Assembly (NCBI GenBank): GCA_023213395.1
Contig: CM041465.1
Coordinates: 7,688,001 to 7,752,000, forward strand
Length of the DNA stretch: 64,000 nt
Reading direction: 5' to 3'
DNA from: Cycas panzhihuaensis
Taxonomy: Eukaryota; Cycadophyta
The notes beneath the pieces are model-generated. The model saw only the letters and a program-made list of their open reading frames with translations. It was not told the DNA's origin and did no database searches. Both the position numbers and the translations under genes were made by a program. Numbering within the stretch: the first letter of the stretch is position 1; each line of letters opens with the position of its first letter. Positions 35,575 to 46,483 of the stretch are shown in pieces.

Positions 35575-35921
35575 TGTTGGGAATAATCCCAATGTGGTAA
35601 GTGCACCTGAGTGCTTAGGGCCCCTCAAAGCCACTTTTGAGGGTCCCTAGGGCATCTTGAGTCATTCAACAACTGCCTGGACCTAACACCACTTTCTTGA
35701 GGTATGTATTTCATTTATTATTATTAATTTTTAATATATTTTAAATTTACATAAGTTAATATGAAGCTAGGGTGATGGCGCTCAACGCCTCTCCGAAATT
35801 CATTATTTAAGGGACGGGAATACCTCAAAGATATTTCTTAACACTGCCAACTATTAGAAATCACCATTATACTTAAAATACTCTCATTCTAAAGTCCTGC
35901 TCTACTCCTCAAGCTCCATCA
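35575..35921 (+). repeat. Copia-A 3' LTR
   Basis: It starts TGTTGGGAATAATCCC and ends AGCTCCATCA. Partner at 21515-21861; followed by the TSD GATAT (35922-35926). Confidence 0.93.
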
Positions 35922-35926
35922 GATAT
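35922..35926 (+). repeat. Copia-A target site duplication, right
   Basis: GATAT, identical to 21510-21514. Confidence 0.9.
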
Positions 35927-35945
35927 ATTTGTGCATTGATTTATT

Positions 35946-36400
35946 TGAGTTTTTCATTATTGTTATGTATATTCCACTATCAATTAGGACATGGAGGTGT
36001 TCGAAGAATCAATTATGGTACTAACTCTATATTTTAAAGATTCACTTATGAGTGCATGGTTGTTACTTATGGCTATTGTGTAGTACTTATGAGTGATACT
36101 TGTCTCAAATTTTAATTATAACTTTTTATGTCTAACTCATATAATTTGATCTTTATTAGTAGTAGTCTTCCTTGATCTAAGCACATGATCTATGAGGTTA
36201 TAATACATTAAATATCATCCTCTATTTCCATGTTTAGTTTCACCCATCTACATGATGAGGGGTCATGGAAAATATATAGTTATTATGCCATGGAACAAAA
36301 ACATGTATCATATTACCATATGGGAAGGCATTTATCTTTTAACATTGGATATTAACATTTAAGTTTGGATGATATATTTGTACATTGATTTATTTGAGTT
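35946..36400. repeat. Tandem duplication copy 2, uninterrupted
   Basis: Second copy of the 449-bp unit. It holds the empty site GGATGATATATTTG where copy 1 has Copia-A. Confidence 0.85.
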
Positions 36401-37440
36401 CCACTTAGAGTCTTCCTTCATAGGATTTTGTCTAATACATTTGAGTATAGATAATTCTACATTTCACTTTTTTCTCCCCTCTAGATATTGAGGTATCTAC
36501 ACATCATAAACTAACTACTAGTCTTGATTACATGATTGTTTAAAAGGCAAAGACCTTGATAAGCATGCTTGCTAGAGGGATCTAATAATCATATTCTACT
36601 TCATCTACAAGTAAGGGTGTATGTTGATCCAAGTTTATATCTATCTAAGGGTATCTCAGTCAGTGGAGCAAGCTAATCAAAGAAAGAAAATAGTTAGTAA
36701 AATTTATCTAAGGGTAATTAAATTAAATCTTATATTTCTTTCAATTTAAAAGGATTGTATCCTTTGTCACTAAGCTTGTAGGTTATACAAAGTAGCAAAG
36801 TGACTAAACATTTAATTTTTAAAGGGGCTTAACTGTATTTTTCAAGGTGTTAACTTCATTTCAAGCACCTATTTTTGCTTTAACAAGTATAACTCTCATA
36901 TGTAGGGCCCATTTTTAGACCTGTTAGCTTAAGGGTGATATCTTCATTTCCACGTAAACGAAATAAGTGATCTTCATGATCTTGATAATATTTTTTTTTA
37001 ATGCAATTTATGTATTAAGGACTCTTTACTAAATTTATCCTCCTTATACTACTTAAGGTATAAATTTACCATAAAGTATTGAAGTCAAGTTCCATTTGAA
37101 GCATTAAACTCATATCTCAATTTTCTACAGAGTGAATAGTCTTTTGAATATTTTTGAAATTATTTGATGTACTATTTTTATGCCCAAATTTGATGCTAGT
37201 TTATGGGCTTCTTATGAGTTTACCCTTAAATAAACTTAATAAAAAATTCACTCTGAAATTATAACCTAATACAAATTTTTATCTTGGAGGAGGTTGAATC
37301 TTATTTGGGACACTTCTACATGTCTCAAAGTTGAAGGAGGATAATTTGGCTTATGTTTTGAGTGTCTTTTATTACCTTATTTAAGTGTTTCTTTTACAAC
37401 ATTTTATCAAAACACTTTATCTTTTCAAATCAATTTTATT
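36401..37440 (+). other. Copia-B leader, second part
   Basis: About 1 kb of AT-rich sequence before gag. No motif recognised. Confidence 0.6.
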
Positions 37441-38160
37441 TTAACATAATTTTGTTATTATAGCTTCTAGTATAAGTAGTGTAATAGTACCTAAATTTAA
37501 TGGTACCAATTTCTTAAATTGGAATAATATGATAAAGCCCATTTTTGTATCAAAAGATATGTACGATTTGATTGAAAGTGGATATAGTGCATTTGATCCT
37601 AAGGTATGTTAGTAATGTCAAGAGGTTTAAAATAGTAGCAACAAGCATTAAGGTCTCAAAAGACCTTCCAACACTTTAAGTTGATCAACTTAATGCTATG
37701 TTATTAGTAGTTGAAGAGAAGAAAGATAGTAGTGAGTTATTAGAACATGTATTTACCACTAAGGCAAGGATTAGGGCATCTCATAAAGGCTAAAGTTCCA
37801 GGAAAAGAGGTCAATCTCCTAGAGAAAGGGGGAAAAACTTTAGAAACCAAGGGTAATTTCATCAAGGACAAGGTAAAGGGCAAGGACAATTCTATTAAAG
37901 ATGAGGTCAAGGATAAAAATAATTCTATCAAGGCCAATTTAATCAAGGATAAGGATAATGTTTTAGACCTTAAAAAAGAGGTAGAGGACAAAGTCCAAGA
38001 GGAAGGAATTAAGGAAAAAGAGGAAGGAGTCTTAGAAGTAGATAAATAATACAATGTTCCTATTATCATAGAAGTATATACTTAGAAAATAATTATTTAA
38101 TAAAAGGGTACAACATAGAAAAAAGAGCAAGAAATACAGTAATTAAAGAACTAAGGGAGA
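37440..38160 (+). pseudogene. Copia-B gag remnant
   Basis: The N-terminal part reads SSISSVIVPKFNGTNFLNWN and NMIKPIFVSKDMYDLIESG. A stop-rich middle is followed by VATSIKVSKDLPTL and VDQLNAMLLVVEEKKDSSEL with LEHVFTTKARIRASHKG, homologous to the same part of Copia-A gag. The basic tail (about 37790-38040) is arginine/glycine/glutamine-rich (SRKRGQSPRERGKNFRNQG, then G-Q-G-K-G-Q-G-like repeats with many stops replacing Q or W). The lysine/aspartate-rich open frame at 37747-38049 is a shadow of this tail. Confidence 0.8.
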
Positions 38161-38199
38161 ATGAGAGACTTTTTCTATCTAGTTTAATGGCTAATAAAG

Positions 38200-38450
38200 A
38201 AGAGAATAGTTAGTATATTAATTTAGGTTATTCTACTCATTTGACATATAATAAAGAATGGTTCAAAGAGTTAAATAATAATAAAAAATATAAAATCATA
38301 TTTGGGGATAATACTATTAAAGGTGTAATAAGTAAAGAAAATGTATCCATCCAAATAGATTTTGGAGAGACTAGGTGCATCAATGATATACTTCATTTTC
38401 TTATCGTAAAGAAAATTTTACTATTAGTTAGATAAATAATGGAGAAAAGT
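38200..38450 (+). pseudogene. Copia-B protease remnant
   Basis: YINLGYSTHLTYNKEWF replaces the expected Y-I-D-S-G-C-S-T-H-L-T; the catalytic Asp is now Asn. It goes on with KIIFGDNTIKGVISKENVSI and CINDILHFLIVKKILLLV. Confidence 0.8.
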
Positions 38451-38599
38451 ATAAGGTTATTTTTAATAATAGTAAATGCGCCATTAAGGATAAATTGAGA
38501 AATAAGGTAACAATTATTAAAGGTTAAATAACTAGTAATAGATTGTTTAAGTTAGTCATACCCCTAACTGACTACTATACTTTTAAGGTATCAATTAAT

Positions 38600-39360
38600 G
38601 TGGCTAATGATATATAACATAAAAGATTTGGTCATGTAAACTACAACACCTTAGTATTGATAAATAAGATGGAAATGGCATTTGCTCTATTTAATATTAA
38701 ACATAGTAAAGAAGTCTGTGAAGGTGGTATGGTAGGTAAACAATAAAGGAAAGGATTTCCTAATAACAATTATATGGAAAATATGCCTCTTCAACTAGTG
38801 TACACAAACTTATATAGACTAATGGATGCACCTTTACTTGGAGGATCTAAGTACTTCATAGCTTTTATTGATGACTTTATAAAAATAACTTGGGTTTATT
38901 TACTCAAGTTTAAATTAAATGCACTTCAATATTTTATTGATTTTAAAGTGATGATTAAAAGCTAAAGTGAGCATAAAATATTAACTCTTAGATCAAATAA
39001 CATGGGAGAATTAATTTTAAATGAATTAAAGGATTAGTACATATACTTTGGGATAAAAAATCAACTTGTTAATCTTTATACCCCTTAACAAAATGGGGTA
39101 ACAAAAAGGAAAATAAAGACCATTGTTGAGATGGATAGGAGCATGCTTCAAGATAAGTATCTTGGAAATGAGTATTAGGTAGAAGTTATTCATATAACTA
39201 TTTATTTATTATAGAAATATGCAATAAAGTTAGTGAGATGGATCACACTTGAAGAAGCTTAGATAGGTTATAAACCAAATATCAAACACTTAAGAGTTTT
39301 TTAGGTATATAGCATATGGCCATATTCAAGAATAAAGAAGGACAAAGTTGAATGATAAAA
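38600..39360 (+). pseudogene. Copia-B integrase with all three catalytic acids lost
   Basis: HKRFGHVNYNTLVLINKMEM and VCEGGMVGKQ mark the HHCC region. The core reads LVYTNLYRLMD (first Asp is Asn, 38807-38809), YFIAFIDDFIKITWVYLLKF, TLRSNNMGELI (second Asp is Asn, 38996-38998) and NGVTKRKIKTIVEMD (Glu is Lys, 39104-39106). Stops replace Q and W at several points. A live relative of the same lineage is represented by Copia-A, which keeps D-D-E. Confidence 0.88.
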
Positions 39361-39709
39361 GTAATAAGTTCATATTTATAGGATACAGTGACACATTAAG
39401 ATCCTATAAATTATATGACCCTAAGGGTAAAAGAATTATCATGAGTGGGAATTTTATCTTTAATGAAGATGAATTCTATTAAGAGGAAGTTATTAAAAAA
39501 AACAAAGGCAAAATCATTATGATTGATATAGATTCTAACTCAAGTGGTATAAATGTACTTAATATAAATGGGCTAGGTCCATCTACTTTAAATCAAAGGG
39601 TTTCAAATAGGTTCAAAGGGGTCATAACCCTCAAAATATTTTAGATACAAACTTTGAGAGAAGAATAACAAGATTTTAAAGGGTAAAATTTACACCAATG
39701 ACTCAAAGT

Positions 39710-40750
39710 CATGAGGTCAAATAAACCTCAAAATTTTGAAGAGAGAAACCAAGTTGAATGGAAAGATGTAATGAAGAAATAAAATAATTCTTTAATGAAG
39801 AATAATACTTTAGAGTTACTTGATTTACCATTAAGAAAGAATGACATTGGGATAAAATAGGTCTATAAGACCAAGTACAAGTTAGTTGGTTCCATTGATA
39901 AATACAATGCATGATTATGATTTTATAGACATTAATAAAATACTTATATTAAAAGGTTAAAAATAATTAGATTAATCATGGCCTTAGCTATATAACATGC
40001 TTAAATAGTCTATTAGATGGATGTGAATAGTGTCTTCCTAAATTGATATATTGATGAGGAGATATATGTCCAACAACCTAAGGGTTTTGAAGTGAAGGGA
40101 AAGGAAGACAAGGTTTATAAACTCAAAAGGCCCTTGTATGGACTCAAATAAGCACTTAAAGCATGGTACTCTAGGATTGATAAATACTTTAAGGTTAAAG
40201 GATTCCTAAGGAGCTAATTAGATCCCAATTTGTATATAAAGTTGGAAGAAAGCTTAATATTGATTCTAGATTTATATGTTAATGACCTTGTATATAATGA
40301 GAATTGTAATTACTTATCCCAAAAGTTTAAGGAAGATATATGAAAAGAGTTTGAAATAATAGATTTGGGACTTATACATTATTTCTTAGGCATTAAAGTG
40401 TGGTAGGATGAAAAAGGGATATTTGTATCATAGAGGAAATGCATATTAAATATGCTACATAAATTTAACATGGATAATTACAAGCCACTTATAACACCAG
40501 TAAGAGTTGGATTAAAATTATCTAAGTTTGAGGAGTTTGAATTAGTTAACCCTACACTTTATAGGCAACTGATTAAGAGCCTTATTTACTTGACCTTAAC
40601 TTGACTAGATATTATATATGTAGTCAGTGTGGTTTTTAAGTTTATGCATGAGCCTAAGGTAAAATATTGACAAGTAGTTAAAAAGATTTTTAGGTATCTT
40701 AGAGGAACTACTGGGTATGGTCTACATTACAAGTCATCATGGGATTATAG
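39710..40750 (+). pseudogene. Copia-B reverse transcriptase remnant
   Basis: The N-terminal part is heavily broken: NNTLELLDLPLRKNDIGIK, a stop for Trp, VYKTKYKLVGSIDKYNA. A deletion near 39910 removes most of the A-R-L-V-A-K block. It then reads MDVNSVFLN, YIDEEIYVQQPKGFEV, ALKAWYSRIDKYFKVKGF, LYVNDLVYNEN (YVND, 40275-40286; the first Asp of YVDD lost), FEIIDLGLIHYFLGIKVW and LYRQLIKSLIYLTL. Confidence 0.87.
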
Positions 40751-41215
40751 ATTGATTGGATCTATATATTTAGATTAAGTAGGCTATGTAGATGATAGGA
40801 AGTCTACTTCAAGTTATGTATTTAGTTTAGGTTTAGTAGTAGTAGCATGGAGTTCAAAGAAATAAGCAATAATATCCTTCTCTACTATAAAAGTAAAGTA
40901 TAAAGTAGCTATAGTAGGAGCTTATAAGATAGTTTGGCTTAGGAGAATACTTCAGGGTTTATAAGAGGAATAGATTGGTCCCACACAACTATTTTATGAT
41001 AATCAAATTATAGTTCAAATAAATAAGAATACAATGTTTCATGGTAAGACAAAACTCATAAAAACATAACATTACTTCATCAAATAACTAGTGTAACAAG
41101 GAGAATTAAAGTTGATCAATTGTAGCATAGAGGATCGGGTGGCATACATCTTTACAAAGGTACTTAGCAAAATAAAATTTATCAAATTCGGTGATAAGAT
41201 TGGAGTCTCTACAAT
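40751..41215 (+). pseudogene. Copia-B RNase H remnant
   Basis: GSIYLD, a stop, VGYVDDRKSTSSYVFSLG, VVAWSSKK, a stop, AIISFSTIKVKYKVA, QLFYDNQIIVQINKNTMFHG and YIFTKVLSKIKFIKFGDKIG. The motifs are as in Copia-A but more decayed. Confidence 0.85.
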
Positions 41216-41226
41216 TAGGCATTATA

Positions 41227-41236
41227 GGGGAGAAAT
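41227..41236 (+). promoter_or_regulatory. Copia-B polypurine tract
   Basis: AGGGGAGAAA immediately before the 3' LTR. Confidence 0.75.
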
Positions 41237-41477
41237 ATTAGGATAATACCCATATTAGGATAATATCCCATATGTTGGAGATGGATCACTTATCAAGAAT
41301 TTGTGAATGCCAAGTGGCAGTAGACCATGAGAGATATGCTAAACCCTCTTGGTCCCTCTTATTTATACATCAGGTTTAAAGACCCTAGTGTTCATCAATA
41401 CCACCTTTTCCTCTCAAATGTACTTGTATACCTTCAATCTTTATCATTTTCTTTTCATATTTGCCCTCTTAATACCA
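41237..41477 (+). repeat. Copia-B 3' LTR
   Basis: It starts TATTAGGATAATACCC and ends AATACCA; about the same length as the 5' LTR. The exact end is uncertain by about 5 bp. Confidence 0.85.
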
Positions 41478-41482
41478 TCAAC

Positions 41483-44400
41483 TCTTTTGAGATTTTATAC
41501 TTTAGTACATCTTTTAGTATCTATTAAGTTCATTATGAGATCATTTTTTATAATTTTCTTCTTAATTTAATAAAAGTATTATATGTCCTCTCTTATTTTT
41601 CCATAGTCATTTTAGTATGAGAAGAGAATTATTAGGAGATATGCTCTTTTTTATATTTAAATTTAATTTAATAATTTGTATAAAATATAATTATCTATTA
41701 CTTCTTATTTTATACACTAGAAAATATGGTGAATTAAATAAAAAAAATTAGAGAGGATGGTTATTTAGGTGTTATATTATATAAGTTATTGATGCAGAAA
41801 GTGATACCCTTCATTTCCACCCAAACTAGCTCATATACCTAATGTGAAACTCAATTTATATCTAAGTCATTATTTTTTGAGTTAGAAAAAGAGATTTGAA
41901 ATGGGAAACTTGATTAAGTGACTGTGAAGTATGTATCATCTCCAAATTATGAGATAATCAACCTTAGGAGTGAAATACCCTAAGAGGCTAATCAATAAAC
42001 AAAAAAGTAAAATAACAATTGACTTAGCTAGTCATGACTTAGCCCACTATAGAGAAAATACTAGTACTAGGCTATCATATCGATACTTTTTTGTAGGAAG
42101 GTAGGAAAAGTCAACTTAAGGTCATTAAAGGTACTTACCTATTAGGTCGACCAAAGATTATAGGGTGGTCTCCCTTAATATTATAATCTCATCCTTCCTA
42201 GTAGGACCATCTCTATCTTTAGTGATGAAATCCAAGGCAGACTACAAGATGCCTTAAGTAATTTTCATTAGTGCAAGTGGTAGTAAGATAAAGCCCCTTA
42301 TGGTTTCTCTACAAAGGTTACTTAACCAACCATGGCTTTGCAACACATTACTAAAGAGTGAAAAAAGAGTCAAGCCACTTACTCTTTAGTACTATTTTTT
42401 CAAAACTTAGTTTCCTTAGTTCTCATGTGTTAACTCTTGATTCATTTTGCTTTTTTTATTATAGCTTAGTTGTGAATAGTTATTGTGTGTTAGGAACACT
42501 TATTTTAAGGAACTTATAGTTAGAATCAATATACATTAAATTAAATTAAACTTTTTCCACTTAAAATACTAGTTACCCCCCTTCATTTTATCTTAAGTTG
42601 ATGTCTGAGTTCTTTCTTGGTTTTGTTTAAATAGTTTTCCTACTAAATGACTTATTTTTTCTTATTTTTAGAATTTTGATGGGGTTGATTTATCGCCATT
42701 GTATTGATCCTATCAAAAATACCCATTTTCGAAAGTAGTTTGATAATATACTATTAAAATTATTAAGAGGCTATCAATTTTTTTGTGGATCAAAACTTCC
42801 TACTAAATATTTTGATAGTACCGTTAATATTTTAGTAATGTTGCTATGATTTTGATAGGGAGTTTGTAATTTTAACATAGTTAGTCTACCAAATTATAGT
42901 CCTTTTTTAAATTAGTAACCTTTTAAAAAAGTATTGCATATTTTCTTGATTTGGCATCTTGTTTCAACTTTTGTTATCCTGCCATATGTGATATTGAAAA
43001 ACCTTGGGCATAAAATAAGTAGTTTTCTAACAAAAACCACATTCTAAAAAGGCTACAAATTCTTGTATGCTTATTTGGTAAGAAAGCTTTTGGTTGGCCT
43101 ATTGAAGTATTATCTTTATATGATTGCTTCTTATGTTTCTTTTGCCTCTTAATGTATGTAGGTTTTTAGAGTTTGTTATTCATTATTAAAGACAGTTTAT
43201 GGTGAATCTCTTGAGGAGTGCTTACTAAAAGGAGAAGAAAATAATAGCCCCCTAGCATTCCATTACTTAGGAGCTTCTTTTCTTCTTCCATATTGTTCTT
43301 ATTTTACTTTCTTGTACTCACTTATATTCTAATTTCTAGTAAGACTTAGTTCTTCTAAGGCATTATTTATGACCTCTTTAATTTGAGTTGGATTGTTAGA
43401 TGCTTGGATGTAAGTTTGTTACTTATTGAAAGAGTTTAACTTGACATGCTTGTGTTTATTTTCTTGTTTGAATAAAATGTTATTGTTAAATGTATTTGTG
43501 TGTATCCTTTTACATCTCTTTCATGCTTGGACTTGTGGGTTGATTACTTGAGGTTGGATTTATCATTTTTCAATTTGCTTGCTATCATGATTGGGCTAAT
43601 GATGAAGAGGCTTCCTCTTAATTACAACATTATTGCTTGTATTAACCAGTCTTGCATACTTACATGATTGCCTCACCTCCCCTTTTCTTACTAGCATTTT
43701 ATTTGTAAAAATTATCATCTTGGAAGAATGATTTTGAGGTGCTTTCCACCCTCTTTGAAAAGGTATGCTAGCACTTATTAATTTTTCTTATACAACCATT
43801 TTACCTATTTTGCTCTTTTATTATGGTTTTAGGTAAGGAAAGGGGTTTAACTAACATCTTCTTTATGTAACTCTCTTTTTTGAAGTGGTCTTATTTTTTA
43901 GATTTTTTTGGCCTAAGAGGGTATCTCTCTCTTATAAAATTTAATTTTAAAATCCTTAATCATGTGGAGAAGATACTAAACTTACATTAATAAGATAATT
44001 AAAGAAACCTTTAAACTAAGGGATCTCCTGAAGGGCAACCCCCTTTACTCTGTCCCTTTCCCTTATCATTTTCATAAAGTTTGCTTAAAAAATTATTTAT
44101 TTTAATTTAATACACAGGTTCATGTAATTGTAAAAGGAAAAGTTAGGTTGGACTTGGATCCTTGGTATGCTTGTTTTTTCTTAGGCTTGCATATGAAAAC
44201 TTGTTTCATTTTTATAAAATTATTTAGTATGATTAGCATAAAGTAGAGTTGTATGTTGTTTAGTTTGTATGTTTAACTCATTTTAGTTACATCTACAACT
44301 TGCTTATGCTTAATTATATTGACAACCCCCTAGAGTAGAAACAACATATGTAAGTATTATCATCCTTGCACATGTGAAATTAGTTGTTAAAATATAGCTA

Positions 44401-44880
44401 AACTACTATAACTATATTAGGTGAGGGTGTTAAGAAGATATAATGTTAGAAGCCTCCTTTTATTAAGTGGAGATATAAGGAGGCCCATATGGATTTCCCA
44501 AGGTTATAAAGTAAGACCCCTCACTAGGAGCTATCATTATTAGCTAAGCATATTTACTGATAAGCTAATATGTGAAGTGAGCTCTAATCAAGCACTAATA
44601 CCTAGGCCTAAAACAACACTGATTCAACATACCAAGTGGTGAAGACTTATAGGATTTATTTTACAATTCTTCCCTTCTTCTTAATCCATTTCTCTTATTC
44701 TCCCTTGCCCCCTCCCCCCTATCCCCCCACAAAAAAAATCTAAAATACTAAAAAATAATGTGTGAGTTAAACCCATATCTATACCTTCATTTAGATATAC
44801 TTTAGGTTACTCACATCATTCTTAAACCCATACCTTAGGTCAACCTAATGCCATGGCCTTTCCTTAAGTCTCAAAAGGAC
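41483..44880. other. Gene-poor stretch; first part probably the rest of the Gypsy-1 LTR
   Basis: TCTTT at 41483 repeats 20247-20251, so Gypsy-1 LTR sequence should resume here, but without a partner its end cannot be set. The remaining 3 kb is AT-rich with no motif I can recognise on either strand; a C-rich run (44702-44729) is the only compositional feature. Confidence 0.45.
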
Positions 44881-45174
44881 CTTTAATTGCATAATTTATT
44901 TGGTTCTTCCCCATCACATCCCCCTCTTCTGGTAAGAAAGCTAGCTTTCTTGGGACCTCCCAAAATCTCAAGCAAATATTCTGGTAATAATACCGGGGAA
45001 ATTCTAAATCCACTTCCACTTTTTATTGCATACCTACCCTCTCTCAGTTACATTATCACCTTGTCTAGTCCTCTTAGTCACATTATTATTTTGTCTTATT
45101 CCCTTAAGACCCATGCATCTTTCTTTGGCACCTTTCTTTCATCACTTGCTTTTGTATTCTTAAGGATGCTTTAT

Positions 45175-45445
45175 TAGTTAAGCACCCTTCCTTTTACCAC
45201 ATGGTTAAGTACCTTCCTCTTACCACTTGGTCAAGAATCTTTGTCTTATTATTTAGTTAACTATCTTATTTTTACCACTTGGTGAAGCACCCTTCCTCTT
45301 ACCATTTAGTTAAGTATGTTCCTTTTACCACTTGGTTAAGCATCCTTATCTTACCATTTGATTAAGTAACTTTCTTTTACTATTTAATTAAGCATCCTTT
45401 TCCTACCACTTGGTTTACCACTTCACTCTTACCACTTGGTTAAAC
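45175..45445. repeat. Minisatellite, 26-bp unit, about 10 copies
   Basis: Imperfect units of the form TGGTTAAGCATCCTTC, then CTCTTACCAC, repeat head to tail. Divergence between units is high. Confidence 0.85.
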
Positions 45446-46018
45446 TTTTTACCCTCTCATTTACCATGGTTAACTAAAAGAAGTCCTTGACCTTGAAGGT
45501 AACTAGACATTTTGCCTATATTTAAGGACTTCAACCTAAAGCCTATGGTTTCATACTCTTATCTGGCTACCATGAGAGTAGGAGCTTACCAAAGTTTGAA
45601 CTAGGGATGGCTCTAACCTCTTATGGTCCTCCTTTAACTTCTACTTAGGCTTATCCTTCTTGTACCTAACATGGTAGTTGGCCTTTATATATGGTTGGCT
45701 TAGCTGACTTTGTATTAGAACAACTCCCTCTTGGGTAGTCTACCCCTCTTCAAGGTATATCTCATGAAGGCTCCAATTTGTCCCCTTCTCATGGCACTCA
45801 CGAATTTTTTAGTGACCCTCTTCTTGATCTCTTTAGATTGAGCTATCCTATGTAAGTAGAAACTTCCCATGTACCTCATTAAGGGGTTTCCAATGCTACT
45901 ATCTACCCTATATTTTTAACTTTATTTATGCCACCCACCACTCCATATACCATGTTCCTATCTAGCACCTAAATTTTGTTAAGTTTTGGACTCTAAAGTT
46001 TCCATATCACTTTATGAT

Positions 46019-46471
46019 TGTTAAGATTATTAATGTTAGTTTTATTTTAGCTTTATTGTTACATTATCTTTATGTCACATGTGTAATTATAAATTTAAGT
46101 TATGTAAAAGGTTTAATCTATGTTAATATTTAATCATTATGTGAAGTTCGTTGAAATGCGCAACCGCCCATTTCAACGAACCTCTCTTGTTAAAATACCC
46201 TCTCCTAGATTCTAGGAAGTGGTTCTGAGAATCTAGGAGGTTGTCCAAAGCCTATTTCAAAGGATGGTTTATTGTATGTAGAGGGTATGCTTATTAAGGT
46301 CTTATGTATAGTTTCTAAAATCAATAAATTCTTAGATTAGAATGGTGGTTTTTCTTCCCCAGAAGGGGTTTTCCACCTATCAAAAGCTGTGTACATGTGC
46401 AATGTCTTATTCTTCCTGTGTTTGTTTATCTTCTTGATCCTGTGGCATTGTGCATGATACCTATTCTTATA
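46019..46471 (+). repeat. Copia-C 5' LTR
   Basis: It starts TGTTAAGATTATTAATG and ends CTATTCTTATA. Contains a perfect 13-bp inverted repeat at 46146-46181. Confidence 0.93.
46146..46181. other. LTR hairpin (13-bp perfect stem, 10-nt loop)
   Basis: GTTCGTTGAAATG pairs with CATTTCAACGAAC. The 3' LTR copy has one mismatch in the left arm. Confidence 0.85.
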
Positions 46472-46483
46472 TGGTATTAGAGC
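46472..46483 (+). promoter_or_regulatory. Copia-C primer binding site
   Basis: TGGTATTAGAGC directly after the LTR. Confidence 0.88.

Larger units (their letters stand above)
21515..35921 (+). mobile_element. Ty1-copia retrotransposon Copia-A, complete with LTRs and TSD
   Basis: Two 347-bp LTRs, about 10 % different by eye and mostly by transitions, are flanked by a perfect 5-bp duplication GATAT. Primer site and polypurine tract are in place. The 9.5-kb segment between primer site and gag holds captured host gene pieces and a nested LINE. Gag starts at 31332 and pol runs to the 3' LTR. The copy is inactive, with stops in every domain. Confidence 0.93.
20252..41482 (+). mobile_element. Ty1-copia retrotransposon Copia-B, carrying Copia-A
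   Basis: LTRs at 20252-20493 and 41237-41477 match at corresponding positions (shared GCTAAACCCTCTTGGT, TTCATCAATACCACC). A primer site follows the first and a polypurine tract precedes the second. Without the 14.4-kb Copia-A insert it is about 6.8 kb. Gag, protease, integrase, RT and RNase H are all recognisable in copia order between 37440 and 41215. The LTRs differ at over 20 % of sites by eye. A TCTTT target duplication fits if the 3' LTR end is taken at 41482. Confidence 0.88.

Noticed and set aside
37747-38049. Lysine/aspartate-rich 100-codon open frame
   Set aside because: It is an alternative frame over the Arg/Gly/Gln-rich gag tail of Copia-B; the other frame matches the copia gag nucleic-acid-binding region.
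45175-45445. Possible CRISPR array
   Set aside because: There are no unique spacers between repeats; it is a plain 26-bp minisatellite in a eukaryotic genome.
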